NCBI GenBank assembly: GCA_002315825.1
Contig: DCIC01000113.1
Span: forward strand, 7,225-21,295
Direction of reading: 5' to 3'
From: Bacteroidales bacterium UBA1736
Lineage (GTDB): Bacteria > Bacteroidota > Bacteroidia > Bacteroidales > UBA932
DNA: 14,071 nt
Of the stretch, positions 1-8,087 are shown piece after piece; position 1 is the first letter of the stretch; each line of letters starts with the position of its first letter. A model generated the notes under the pieces. The model was not told where the DNA came from and searched no databases. It worked only from the letters and a program-made list of their open reading frames with translations. The position numbers and the translations under genes were made by a program.

Positions 1-3000
1 GATGGATATACCAGAGGCTTAGGTGTGTATCCGGGAGATCCTTCCCAGACTTTTGCCCCTGAGATGGTCGCTTGCGAAGAATATGGCAATATCGCTGCAT
101 TCAAGGCTGCCTACCATTCTTCCAGCTATGATTACAATCTTACCGCGCAATTGGCCACAGACGGCATCATCAGTGCCAATCCTTCCCCCTGGATCGGAGT
201 GTCCACTTCAAATGGTCCCCTTGCCAAACGTGAGAGGGAATGGATGTTCGACGACAAGTCCAATTCCGGTTATACAGTGACGGCCAAGGACCTCGCCCTC
301 AATCTGGATATCCACAATATGGAGATTCCTGCTGACCAGGTCAGACTGGTGGGAAGTGTATCAGTCAACATCACAGAGCCTCAGGAATACTCAATCTCGA
401 TTCTGGCCTCTACGGACGGGAAGAATTGGGATGTGCTTGGGGAGAAAACCGGCAGCAGCCTGCCGGGAACTGCCGCCGGTGGCTTCAGGTTTGGAGCCGC
501 TCCTCCGGTTTACAATAATCCCTCACCGGTGACTTTCCTCTATGATTATGTTCCGAAAGGAGATGCCCCCGTGTCAATGGGCAGCATATTCGGAATGAGA
601 GCTTCGGATCCCAACATCAGCACAAGGCCCCTTGACCTTTTGTTTGATCTTCCTTCGGGGAAGGGATATTCCCATTATTCATTTATGTTCAAAATCCCTG
701 CTGCTGAGAGCTATACCTTCTACTCTTGGGATCTTCTCAAAGATGGAGAGGAGCAGTTCATTATGCCTTCAATGCATTTCAACAGTTCCTGGAAGAGCGC
801 AGAGGCTTCTGAACAGTGGATTTATGTGGATTTCGGAGCTAAAGCAAAATACAATAAGGTGGTTCTCAACTGGATCAACAAGGCGGTGGCAGGAAAGATT
901 CAGCAGTCTGATGACGCAGTCAATTGGACAGACTTGGCACCCCTTCCCGGAGGAGACTCCAGTGTGGATGAAATCAATGTCAATGGAAGCAGCCGCTATG
1001 TTAGAGTCCTCGCTCAGGAGTCAGCAAATGGGGAGCCATATGAGTTGACCGAGATTCAAGTATTCGGAAAGGGAGGTCTCAGGCCTCAGCCTAAGGAGGC
1101 TCCCGCTGCAGGAAAAGAAGAGCAGTACATTTCCGGCGGCAAATGGAAGCTTCAGAGAGCCAATCTCGTGAAGGCGGAGGGAGCAGAGTTGTCAAAGATC
1201 GGATTCAATGACAGTGATTGGGTTGTTGCAACCGTTCCCGGTACCGTACTGGGCTCGTTCATCAACAACGGTTCTGTTCCTGATCCCAATGTCGCCGACA
1301 ATCAGCTTATGGTCTCAGAATCATACTTCGAGTCTGATTTCTGGTACCGTGACGAGTTTGAAGTAAGCAATGAGTCAGAGTGCACCTTCCTCAATTTCAA
1401 TGGTATCAACTGGAAGGCAGAGGCCTATCTCAACGGAGAGTACCTCGGCCTTATTGAGGGAGCATTCAAGAGAGGCAAATTTGACGTTAGCAAATATATC
1501 GTGAAAGGGACCAATGCTCTTGCCGTACGCATAATCAGAAACGCTCACCCCGGAGCTATCAAGGAGCAGGATGAGAACAGCGCTGATATGAACGGAGGTG
1601 CACCCGGTGCGGACAATCCCACTTTCCACGCCACAATCGGCTGGGACTGGATTCCTACCATCAGGGGAAGGTCAATAGGTATCTGGAACGATGTGTTCCT
1701 TACGTTCAACGGTCCTGTGACTGTTGAGGATCCTTTTATCCGTGCCGAACTTCCTCTTCCCGACACGACATCCGCAAATCTTTTTGTGGAGCTTACCCTC
1801 AAGAATCATAAGGATGAGCCTGTCAGCGGAGTTGTCAAGGGCCAATATGGAGATGCAGCCTCTTTCCAGACTGAGGTAAGCCTCAATCCGGGCGAGGAAA
1901 AGATCGTCAAGCTCGATGCAGGCAGCTGTCCCGAGCTTCACCTTGTCAATCCAAAACTCTGGTGGCCCAACGGCTATGGCGAGCAGAATCTTTACGATGT
2001 CTCAATCAGTTTCGAGGCAGATGGAAAGGTTTCTGACGTCAAGAACTTCAAGTCGGGTGTACGTCAGATGGAGTTCAGCGAAGACGAATATGCTCCCAGC
2101 GGCGGTATGCAGTTCTTCAACGCAGGAGGTACTCCCAAGCGTCTTACTATGAAGGTGAACGGACGTCGTTTCATCGGCTTCGGCGGCAACTGGGGCTTCA
2201 GCGAGACCAACCTGAACTACAAGGCAAGGGAGTATGACATTGCGGTCAAGTATCACGCTGATATGAATTTCACAATGATACGCGACTGGGTGGGTCAGAT
2301 CGGTGACGAAGAGTTCTATGACGCCTGTGACAAATATGGCATTATGGTTTGGCAGGATTTCTGGCTTGCAAATCCCGGTGACGGACAGAATCCATATTAT
2401 CCCGAGATGTTCCTTGACAATGCCAGGGATTATGTGAAGCGTATCCGCAATCACGCCTCTATCGGAATCTATGTGGGCCGTAACGAAGGCAATCCTCCCG
2501 AGTACCTCGACAAAGCCCTCAGGGATGATGTAGTGAAGCCACTTCATCCGGGTCTTTATTACATCCCTCATTCATCTTCCGGAAGTGTAAGCGGCGGCGG
2601 CCCATACAGGGCACTTGCTCCCAAGCAGTATTTTGCTCTCTATGGTCACGACAAGATGCACAGTGAGCGAGGTATGCCTACTGTAATGACCTATGAAAAT
2701 ATGGTCCGCGCTTTCGGAGAAGAGAATATCGAGCCCGTGAACACAGCCGAGCATCCCAACAACATATACGGAATGCACGATTACACCCTGACCTCAGCTC
2801 AGGGAGCGGATTCGTTCAATCAGATAATTGCCAAAGCCTTCGGCGAGCCCAAGGATGCCAAGGAGTTTGCAAAGTATGCACAGTTGATCAACTACAACGG
2901 CTATCGCGCTATCTTTGAAGGACGCAGCGAGCACCGTCGCGGAATGATTCTTTGGATGAGCCATCCTGCCTGGCCTTCTATGGTATGGCAGACCTATGAC

Positions 3001-3639
3001 TACTACTTTGAGCCTACCGGGTCATACTATGGAAGCAAGAAGGCGTGCGAGCCTATCCATATCCAGTGGAATCCTCTCCGTGACGATGTGGAGGTGGTCA
3101 ATTACCATACAAAAGACTGGACAGGACTTACAGCAAAGGCTCAGCTCATCGACGAGACTGGAGCTGTGAAGTGGGAGAAAGAGGTGAAGTTTGACATCCT
3201 TGATGATCAGACCGTAGCTTGCTTCCCTCTTGAGTTTGATGCTGTACAGACCGAATCCTATTTCATCAGACTGACTCTTACGGGCGAGGAAGGGCTTCTT
3301 TCTGAGAACTTCTATATCGCAGGCAAGGAAGAGGGCAATTTCCAGTCTCTTACCAAGCTGCCTCAGGTCACTCTGACAAAGGACATTTCACTGTCCCAGT
3401 CAAACGGAGAATGGATTATGAAGGGAACTGTACGCAATGACTCACAGACTCCTGCCGTATTCCTTCGCCTCAAGCTCACCGGTGACAAGTCAAATGATTT
3501 GATTCTGCCTGTCATTTATAATGACAACTATTTCTCACTTATGCCAGGGGAGAGCAAGAAGATTGAGATCCGTTTCCGCAACGAAGATACTCGCGGTGAG
3601 CATCCGACTCTCAGTATTGAGGGCATCAATGCTCAGTAG
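1..3639 (+). CDS. Glycoside hydrolase family 2 enzyme with discoidin-like N-terminal modules, 5' end outside window
   Basis: The reading frame is open from base 1, so the start and any signal peptide lie upstream; 1212 residues are visible (residue 1 is the codon at base 1). Two beta-sandwich modules of F5/8 type C (discoidin) character come first, the clearer one at about residues 254-358. A GH2 sugar-binding domain follows (about 377-570, GWDW at 547-550), then the Ig-like domain (about 574-687, with LWWPNGYG at 653-660), the TIM barrel (about 714-1004, IRDW at 760-763) and a C-terminal beta-sandwich. The acid/base is probably Glu829 in GRNE and the nucleophile Glu889 in HSERG. The fold arrangement is that of the exo-beta-glucosaminidase and beta-mannosidase branch of GH2, which releases terminal sugars with retention of configuration; the substrate cannot be read from sequence. 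The discoidin modules suggest carbohydrate binding. An intrinsic terminator lies about 90 bases downstream. The family call is firm, the specificity open. Confidence 0.93.
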   Translation, partial: DGYTRGLGVYPGDPSQTFAPEMVACEEYGNIAAFKAAYHSSSYDYNLTAQLATDGIISANPSPWIGVSTSNGPLAKREREWMFDDKSNSGYTVTAKDLALNLDIHNMEIPADQVRLVGSVSVNITEPQEYSISILASTDGKNWDVLGEKTGSSLPGTAAGGFRFGAAPPVYNNPSPVTFLYDYVPKGDAPVSMGSIFGMRASDPNISTRPLDLLFDLPSGKGYSHYSFMFKIPAAESYTFYSWDLLKDGEEQFIMPSMHFNSSWKSAEASEQWIYVDFGAKAKYNKVVLNWINKAVAGKIQQSDDAVNWTDLAPLPGGDSSVDEINVNGSSRYVRVLAQESANGEPYELTEIQVFGKGGLRPQPKEAPAAGKEEQYISGGKWKLQRANLVKAEGAELSKIGFNDSDWVVATVPGTVLGSFINNGSVPDPNVADNQLMVSESYFESDFWYRDEFEVSNESECTFLNFNGINWKAEAYLNGEYLGLIEGAFKRGKFDVSKYIVKGTNALAVRIIRNAHPGAIKEQDENSADMNGGAPGADNPTFHATIGWDWIPTIRGRSIGIWNDVFLTFNGPVTVEDPFIRAELPLPDTTSANLFVELTLKNHKDEPVSGVVKGQYGDAASFQTEVSLNPGEEKIVKLDAGSCPELHLVNPKLWWPNGYGEQNLYDVSISFEADGKVSDVKNFKSGVRQMEFSEDEYAPSGGMQFFNAGGTPKRLTMKVNGRRFIGFGGNWGFSETNLNYKAREYDIAVKYHADMNFTMIRDWVGQIGDEEFYDACDKYGIMVWQDFWLANPGDGQNPYYPEMFLDNARDYVKRIRNHASIGIYVGRNEGNPPEYLDKALRDDVVKPLHPGLYYIPHSSSGSVSGGGPYRALAPKQYFALYGHDKMHSERGMPTVMTYENMVRAFGEENIEPVNTAEHPNNIYGMHDYTLTSAQGADSFNQIIAKAFGEPKDAKEFAKYAQLINYNGYRAIFEGRSEHRRGMILWMSHPAWPSMVWQTYDYYFEPTGSYYGSKKACEPIHIQWNPLRDDVEVVNYHTKDWTGLTAKAQLIDETGAVKWEKEVKFDILDDQTVACFPLEFDAVQTESYFIRLTLTGEEGLLSENFYIAGKEEGNFQSLTKLPQVTLTKDISLSQSNGEWIMKGTVRNDSQTPAVFLRLKLTGDKSNDLILPVIYNDNYFSLMPGESKKIEIRFRNEDTRGEHPTLSIEGINAQ

Positions 3640-3666
3640 TATCGCATAAGTTGATTTAGAAAGATG

Positions 3667-3723
3667 CCCGTTGGAACGTAGTGAAAGCGGCAATGCCCCT
3701 CGGGGCAGTTGCGAAGCAACGGG
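3667..3723. repeat. Compact hairpin-rich intergenic element, possible dispersed repeat
   Basis: This noncoding stretch is bounded by a 7-bp inverted repeat, CCCGTTG (3667-3673) and CAACGGG (3717-3723). Inside it are the palindrome TGCCCC-TC-GGGGCA (3694-3707) and the hairpin GTTGC-GAA-GCAAC (3708-3720), which competes with the outer stem. It lies between the GH2 stop and its terminator and has no T-run of its own. Its size, nested symmetry and GC-rich stems resemble REP-like intergenic repeats, but only one copy is in the window, so the repeat status is inference. A structured 3' UTR segment is the alternative. Confidence 0.4.
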
Positions 3724-3732
3724 GGTATAATT

Positions 3733-3763
3733 AAAGAGGGTGACTGAGTGAGTCATCCTCTTT
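3733..3763 (+). terminator. Intrinsic terminator after the GH2 gene
   Basis: A 13-bp stem (3733-3745 with 3751-3763, one G-T wobble) closes a 5-base loop. The right arm ends in TTT and is followed by the T-rich TATTATTATATTTG. The left arm begins AAAGAGG, so the element could also work on the other strand. It explains the end of the GH2 transcript and argues against a GTG start for queH at 3748, which would lie in the hairpin loop. Confidence 0.8.
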
Positions 3764-3768
3764 ATTAT

Positions 3769-3776
3769 TATATTTG
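3769..3776 (+). promoter_or_regulatory. Bacteroidota -7 promoter box for queH
   Basis: TATATTTG matches the TAnnTTTG consensus exactly. It ends only 4 bases before the queH ATG at 3781, whereas the other promoter boxes in this window end 20 to 23 bases before their starts. I see no TTTG at the expected -33 spacing, because the terminator hairpin occupies that region. If the box is used, the transcript would be leaderless or nearly so. Confidence 0.5.
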
Positions 3777-3780
3777 CCGT

Positions 3781-4323
3781 ATGTCAAAGATATTGCTCCA
3801 TACCTGCTGTGCTCCCTGCTCATCCGCCATAGTGGAGTGGATGCTTGCAAATGGGATGCGACCTGTCATTTTCTATTCCAACTCTAATATCTATCCTGTT
3901 GAGGAATACGAGCACAGACGCTCGGAATGTGCCCGCTACGCAGCAGAGAACGGAATAATGATGGTGGAGGACCAGTATGACCACACTTCCTGGCTCAATT
4001 GCACTACCGGCTTGGAGGGGGAGCCTGAGCGTGGGGCGAGATGTCTTCAGTGCTTCCGATACAGACTCAAGAGAGCCGCGCAGTATGCGCAGGACAATGG
4101 ATTTGACCTCTTGACCACAACTTTGGCTTCTTCCAGATGGAAGAGTCTCGATCAGATCAATATGGCCGGACGTGAGGCCTGTGAGGGCACATCGGTAGAA
4201 TGGTGGGATAAGAACTGGAGGAAGGGCGGTCTGCAGCAGAGGCGGGACCAGATCATCCGCGAACGCAATTTCTATAACCAGCAGTACTGCGGTTGCGAGT
4301 TTTCAATCAGAAAAGAACTCTAG
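3781..4323 (+). CDS. queH: Epoxyqueuosine reductase QueH (DUF208 family)
   Basis: QueH reduces epoxyqueuosine to queuosine, the last step in making the wobble-position modification of tRNAs for Asp, Asn, His and Tyr; it is the non-homologous replacement for the cobalamin enzyme QueG. The 180-residue product has the family's usual length and cysteine pattern: HTCCAPCS near the N-terminus (Cys9, Cys10, Cys13), RCLQC (Cys88, Cys91) after the GLEGEPERG stretch, and YCGC (Cys170, Cys172) near the C-terminus. These cysteines include the iron-sulfur ligands in known members. The TTTLASS segment is also typical. ATG at 3781 is preferred over GTG at 3748 because the latter lies inside the preceding terminator hairpin and adds residues not expected in the family. 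No Shine-Dalgarno sequence precedes it. The gene is convergent with the CYTH gene, 6 bases away. Confidence 0.93.
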   Translation: MSKILLHTCCAPCSSAIVEWMLANGMRPVIFYSNSNIYPVEEYEHRRSECARYAAENGIMMVEDQYDHTSWLNCTTGLEGEPERGARCLQCFRYRLKRAAQYAQDNGFDLLTTTLASSRWKSLDQINMAGREACEGTSVEWWDKNWRKGGLQQRRDQIIRERNFYNQQYCGCEFSIRKEL

Positions 4324-4329
4324 GCTTTC

Positions 4330-4794
4330 TTACCAATCCTTGTATGGGTGCTGTCCCAACTGGGCGTTATAGTATTTTCTTTCACCCGTGACTTCTTCTC
4401 CCAGCCAGGATGGCTTGGCAAAGGCCTCATTGGCATCTTCCAGCTCCACTTCCGCCACAATCAAGCCTTCGTTGTCTCCCAGAAACTCATCGACCTCGAA
4501 AGTATGTCCTTCGTAGGGGACTATGTGCCGGATCTTGTCTATGATTCTGCTGCAGAGAGGCATCAGATCCTTGACATCCTGCTCCGAAATCTCTTTTTCC
4601 CATTCAAAACGGCTCAGCCCTCCGTCCATTGATGGTCCTTTGATGGTGAGAAAGCCCTGAGAGTCTCTCAGACGCACTCTCACTGTCTTTCCGCTTCCCG
4701 GGCACAGATAGCCTTGGGTGATGCGGTAGGATTTGCTGATGTCTTTGCGGAAATCTCCGCAGATAAGGAATTTCCTTTCTATCTCGGTTGCCAT
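4330..4794 (-). CDS. CYTH-domain (triphosphate tunnel) phosphohydrolase
   Basis: This 154-residue protein is a single CYTH domain, the eight-stranded tunnel fold that binds triphosphates with divalent metals. The diagnostic ExExK signature is Glu4, Glu6 and Lys8 in ATEIERKFL. Further tunnel residues are visible: Arg39, Arg41 and Arg43 in VRVRLR, Lys52 in TIKG, the EWEK strand at 64-67, Arg89, and the acidic strand AEVELE at 114-119. Small stand-alone bacterial CYTH proteins of this kind are usually inorganic triphosphatases; some relatives are class IV adenylate cyclases or thiamine triphosphatases, so the substrate is inferred. The ATG at 4794 puts the signature at the very N-terminus; an upstream in-frame start at 4848 would add 18 unsupported residues and reach into the promoter region of the divergent tricorn gene. 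No signal peptide is seen, so it should be cytoplasmic. Confidence 0.9.
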   Translation of the reverse strand: MATEIERKFLICGDFRKDISKSYRITQGYLCPGSGKTVRVRLRDSQGFLTIKGPSMDGGLSRFEWEKEISEQDVKDLMPLCSRIIDKIRHIVPYEGHTFEVDEFLGDNEGLIVAEVELEDANEAFAKPSWLGEEVTGERKYYNAQLGQHPYKDW

Positions 4795-4814
4795 AGTTCC
4801 TGTCTTTTGATGCC

Positions 4815-4822
4815 GCAATTTA
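4815..4822 (-). promoter_or_regulatory. Possible weak -7 box for the CYTH gene
   Basis: On the minus strand this reads TAAATTGC, an imperfect match to TAnnTTTG. It sits 20 bases upstream of the ATG at 4794, the same spacing as the better boxes elsewhere in the window. No well-spaced TTTG -33 element is visible. The spacing, not the match, is the main support. Confidence 0.25.
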
Positions 4823-4833
4823 GCGAAAATTCC

Positions 4834-4841
4834 TATATTAG
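4834..4841 (+). promoter_or_regulatory. Possible -7 box for the tricorn gene
   Basis: TATATTAG matches TAnnTTTG at all but one fixed position and ends 22 bases before the ATG at 4864, in line with other promoters here. A TTTG at 4806-4809 is 24 bases upstream, longer than the usual spacer of about 19. The 69-base gap must carry both divergent promoters of the CYTH and tricorn genes. Confidence 0.35.
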
Positions 4842-4863
4842 CCTTCAATATATAAGAACGACT

Positions 4864-7800
4864 ATGATAAAGAAATTGTTTGTATGTGCTTTGCTACTGG
4901 CTGGATGTCAGGTGGCACTACGCTCGGAAGAAGGGAGACTTCTCCGCTTCCCTTCCACAAACGGGACAGATGTGGTATTTTCCTATGCGGGGGACTTGTA
5001 CAAGGCTCCTCTTGCAGGAGGAGAGGCCGTCCGGCTCACTTCTCACGTAGGATATGAGATGTTTGCCCGTTATTCCCCTGATGGTAAGACAATTGCATTT
5101 ACAGGCCAGTATGACGGCAACACTGAGGTGTACTCTATTCCCGCCCAGGGAGGGCAGCCTGTCCGTCTTACATATACTTCCACAAACGGGAGAGATGATA
5201 TAGGTGACCGTATGGGTCCCAACAATATAGTTATGGGATGGAAGCCTGACGGCTCTCAGATTATCTACCGCAACCGCATTGGGGACGGCTTTGAAGGAAA
5301 GTTGTGGACAGTGTCGCCAAAGGGCGGGATGAGCAGTCAGATCCCTCTTCCCGAAGGTGGCTTCTGCTGTTATTCTCCTGACGGGAAGAAATTGGCCTAT
5401 AACCGCACATTCCGCGAGTTCCGTACCTGGAAATATTACAAAGGAGGCCAGGCTGACGATATCTGGATATATGACGGGAAGTCAGTGAAGAACATTACGG
5501 ACAATCCTGCTCAGGATATAATGCCTATGTGGATCGGTGATGAGATCTATTTTATCTCGGACAGAGACCATTGGATGAATATCTTCGTCTATGACACCAA
5601 GAGCGGACAGACATCAAAGGTCACCGATTTCAAAGAATATGATGTAAAATTCCCCAGCTGCAACGGGCGTATCATCGTGTTTGAAAATGGAGGTTACCTA
5701 TACAGCCTCGATCCTGCCACAAAGAAGCCTTCCCGAATTGATATCAGTCTCAATGCCGAAGGAGTGTATGCCCGTCCCGTGATAATGGATGTTTCGGACA
5801 ATATCTCTTCTATGAGCATTTCCTCAAAAGGAGACAGGGTGGCTGTAACGGCAAGAGGTGACGTTTTCACCGTGCCCGTAGCGAACGGGATAACAAGAAA
5901 TATCTCACGCACTCCGGGGGCAAATGAGCGAGACGCTTCTTTCAGCCCTGACGGCAAATACATCGCGTACATATCTGATAAGACGGGAGAGACAGAAGTG
6001 TATCTTCAGGATGTCGAGAGCTCGGTAATTACTCAATTGACAAAGAACAATGACACGTATATCCGTAGCCTCTTGTGGTCTCCCGATTCCAAGACCCTTC
6101 TTTATACCGACAGGAAGAACCGGATTGTCACTTTGAGTATTCCTGACGGAGCGAAGACGGTTGTGATGACCAATCCTTCAGCTGAATTCCGGGGAGGGGC
6201 ATTCTCTGCGGACAGCAAATGGATAACATACACAAAGCCCGGCAAGAATGAGCTCAACATAGTGTATGTTTACAATCTACAGACCGGGAAAGAGATACAG
6301 GTTACGGAAAAATGGTACAATGCGAGTGCCCCGATTTTCAGTACCGATGGGAAATATTTGATTTTCAATGCTGAGAGGGATTTCAGCCCTACATATAGCC
6401 AGATTGAATGGAACTATGCATACAGCAATATGGGCTCTCTCTATGTTGCTCTGCTCTCAAAGGACACCGCTTCGCCTCTTCTTCCCTCCGACGGGAAGGC
6501 TGCAGAGGACAATGCAGTCCCCTCCAAACCGAAGAGTGAAGATAAAAAGGATGGTGCAGCCTCTCCCTCTGAGGTGAAGGTTGATGCTGAAGGCCTCTTT
6601 CAGCGCATTGTCAAGTTGCCTGTCGGGGCCGGCTATTTCCGACCCACGTACTGTGACGGGAAGACCTTGTGGTATTCCTCAAGAGGAGGAATGAAGTCTA
6701 TCAGTCTCTCTGACGGTGAGATTACCAATCTCGGCAATTTCAGAATGGATGTTGTAGGAGACAAGGCATTGGTGTCAGAAGGAAGGAACACATATATATC
6801 TTCCATACCGAAGGGGAAGTTTAAGGGAGATAAGGCAATCAACTTCAGTAATATGCGCTCCGACGTGGATTATGCTCAAGAGTGGCCACAGATATTTGAT
6901 GAGACCTGGAGGGCATTCAGGGACGGCTATTATCTTGAGAATATGCACGGCATTGACTGGCCGGCTATGAAGCGCAAATACGAGGTGCTCCTTCCCTATG
7001 TCAAGTGCAGACTGGATCTGAATTATGTGATTGGAGAGATGATAGGTGAGCTCACATCAGGGCACGCTTACGTATCTGCGGGAGAGCACGAGAAGGCAGA
7101 AAGAATCAATATGGGACTTCTTGGCGCGGAGCTCTCGCTTGATAAGAGCGGATACTACAAGATTGATCGTATCCTGAAGGGAGCAAATTACAGCGAGACT
7201 CTCAGAGGCCCTCTCTCGGAGCCGGGCCTTGATGTCAAAGAAGGAGACTATATTATTGCTGTTGACGGTATTCCTACGAATACAACTACCAATATCTTCT
7301 CATTGCTTGTCGGCAAGGCCAATACTCTTGTCGAGCTTACGGTAAATGGCAAGGCTTCTGAAAGCGGCGCAAAGAAAATCGTTGTTCGTCCTACGGACAA
7401 TGAGTACCCTCTATACCACTATGAATGGGTGATCAAGAACATCGAGTATGTCGAGAAAGTGTCAGGAGGACGTATCGGCTATATCTATATTCCTGATATG
7501 GGGCCTGACGGATTGAATGAATTTGTCCGTTACTATTATCCTCAGTTGGATAAGGAAGCCCTGATTGTGGACGATCGTGCCAATGGAGGCGGAAATGTTT
7601 CTCCTATGATCATCGAAAGACTCCTCAGGGAGCCATACCGAATGACAATGAGCAGGGGTTCAGATATGACGGGTAAAGTGCCGGAAGGGACATTCTATGG
7701 GCCAAAGGTCTGTCTGATCAACAAATATTCCGCTTCTGACGGAGATCTCTTCCCTTGGAGCTTCAGGGCTACAGGCCTTGGAGAGCTGATTGGCACACGC

Positions 7801-8085
7801 ACCTGGGGAGGTATTGTGGGTATCAGCGGATCGCTTCCATATATGGACGGGACGGATATCCGTGTCCCATTCTTTACCAATTATGACAGCAAGACGGGAG
7901 AATGGATCATCGAAAACCACGGTGTCGATCCCGATATAGAGATTGACAATGATCCGATCAAAGAACAGGCAGGCATCGACCAACAGCTTGACAAGGCCAT
8001 TGAGGTGCTTCTTGAAAAGCTGAAGTCATACAAACCGCTTCCGGGCGTACCTGCACCCCGTGATTTCTCCTGGAAAGGGGAATGA
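4864..8085 (+). CDS. Tricorn-type protease (S41 family), exported
   Basis: The 1073-residue product has nearly the length and all domains of tricorn, the large protease that trims peptides. The N-terminal half is WD40/TolB-like beta-propeller sequence with repeated SPDGK and SPDSK strand motifs. A charged Pro/Ser/Lys-rich linker of about 30 residues interrupts the second propeller near residue 540. A helical C1 segment follows (about 671-737), then a PDZ domain (about 759-846) and the tail-specific protease core (about 870-1040). Probable catalytic residues are His734 in TSGHAY, Ser958 followed by Asp959 in SASDGD, and Glu1017 in ENHGVDPD. The residue before the histidine is Gly where archaeal tricorn has Ser. 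ATG at 4864 gives a signal peptide with lipobox LAGC (Cys15), so a lipoprotein of the periplasm or outer membrane is likely; ordinary signal cleavage is the alternative. An in-frame start at 4714 would overlap the CYTH gene and bury the signal. The 3' end is 2 bases from a convergent gene. Confidence 0.93.
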   Translation: MIKKLFVCALLLAGCQVALRSEEGRLLRFPSTNGTDVVFSYAGDLYKAPLAGGEAVRLTSHVGYEMFARYSPDGKTIAFTGQYDGNTEVYSIPAQGGQPVRLTYTSTNGRDDIGDRMGPNNIVMGWKPDGSQIIYRNRIGDGFEGKLWTVSPKGGMSSQIPLPEGGFCCYSPDGKKLAYNRTFREFRTWKYYKGGQADDIWIYDGKSVKNITDNPAQDIMPMWIGDEIYFISDRDHWMNIFVYDTKSGQTSKVTDFKEYDVKFPSCNGRIIVFENGGYLYSLDPATKKPSRIDISLNAEGVYARPVIMDVSDNISSMSISSKGDRVAVTARGDVFTVPVANGITRNISRTPGANERDASFSPDGKYIAYISDKTGETEVYLQDVESSVITQLTKNNDTYIRSLLWSPDSKTLLYTDRKNRIVTLSIPDGAKTVVMTNPSAEFRGGAFSADSKWITYTKPGKNELNIVYVYNLQTGKEIQVTEKWYNASAPIFSTDGKYLIFNAERDFSPTYSQIEWNYAYSNMGSLYVALLSKDTASPLLPSDGKAAEDNAVPSKPKSEDKKDGAASPSEVKVDAEGLFQRIVKLPVGAGYFRPTYCDGKTLWYSSRGGMKSISLSDGEITNLGNFRMDVVGDKALVSEGRNTYISSIPKGKFKGDKAINFSNMRSDVDYAQEWPQIFDETWRAFRDGYYLENMHGIDWPAMKRKYEVLLPYVKCRLDLNYVIGEMIGELTSGHAYVSAGEHEKAERINMGLLGAELSLDKSGYYKIDRILKGANYSETLRGPLSEPGLDVKEGDYIIAVDGIPTNTTTNIFSLLVGKANTLVELTVNGKASESGAKKIVVRPTDNEYPLYHYEWVIKNIEYVEKVSGGRIGYIYIPDMGPDGLNEFVRYYYPQLDKEALIVDDRANGGGNVSPMIIERLLREPYRMTMSRGSDMTGKVPEGTFYGPKVCLINKYSASDGDLFPWSFRATGLGELIGTRTWGGIVGISGSLPYMDGTDIRVPFFTNYDSKTGEWIIENHGVDPDIEIDNDPIKEQAGIDQQLDKAIEVLLEKLKSYKPLPGVPAPRDFSWKGE

Positions 8086-8087
8086 GG

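Noticed and set aside
2002..2571. A 189-codon minus-strand open frame inside the GH2 gene
   Set aside because: It lies wholly opposite the TIM barrel coding sequence, has no domain signature or promoter box, and follows from the codon bias of the real gene.
3535..3756. A 73-codon minus-strand frame across the end of GH2 and the intergenic element
   Set aside because: It reads through the hairpin element and the terminator and has no protein-like features; it is only of interest as a possible spurious ORF created by the repeat.
3748..3780. An N-terminal extension of queH from a GTG at 3748
   Set aside because: The codon is in the loop of the intrinsic terminator and the extra 11 residues precede the conserved QueH N-terminus.
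4795..4848. An 18-residue N-terminal extension of the CYTH protein
   Set aside because: The ExExK signature is normally at the extreme N-terminus, and the extension runs through the divergent promoter region.
4714..4863. An N-terminal extension of the tricorn protein
   Set aside because: It would overlap the 5' part of the CYTH gene and place the signal peptide 50 residues into the protein.
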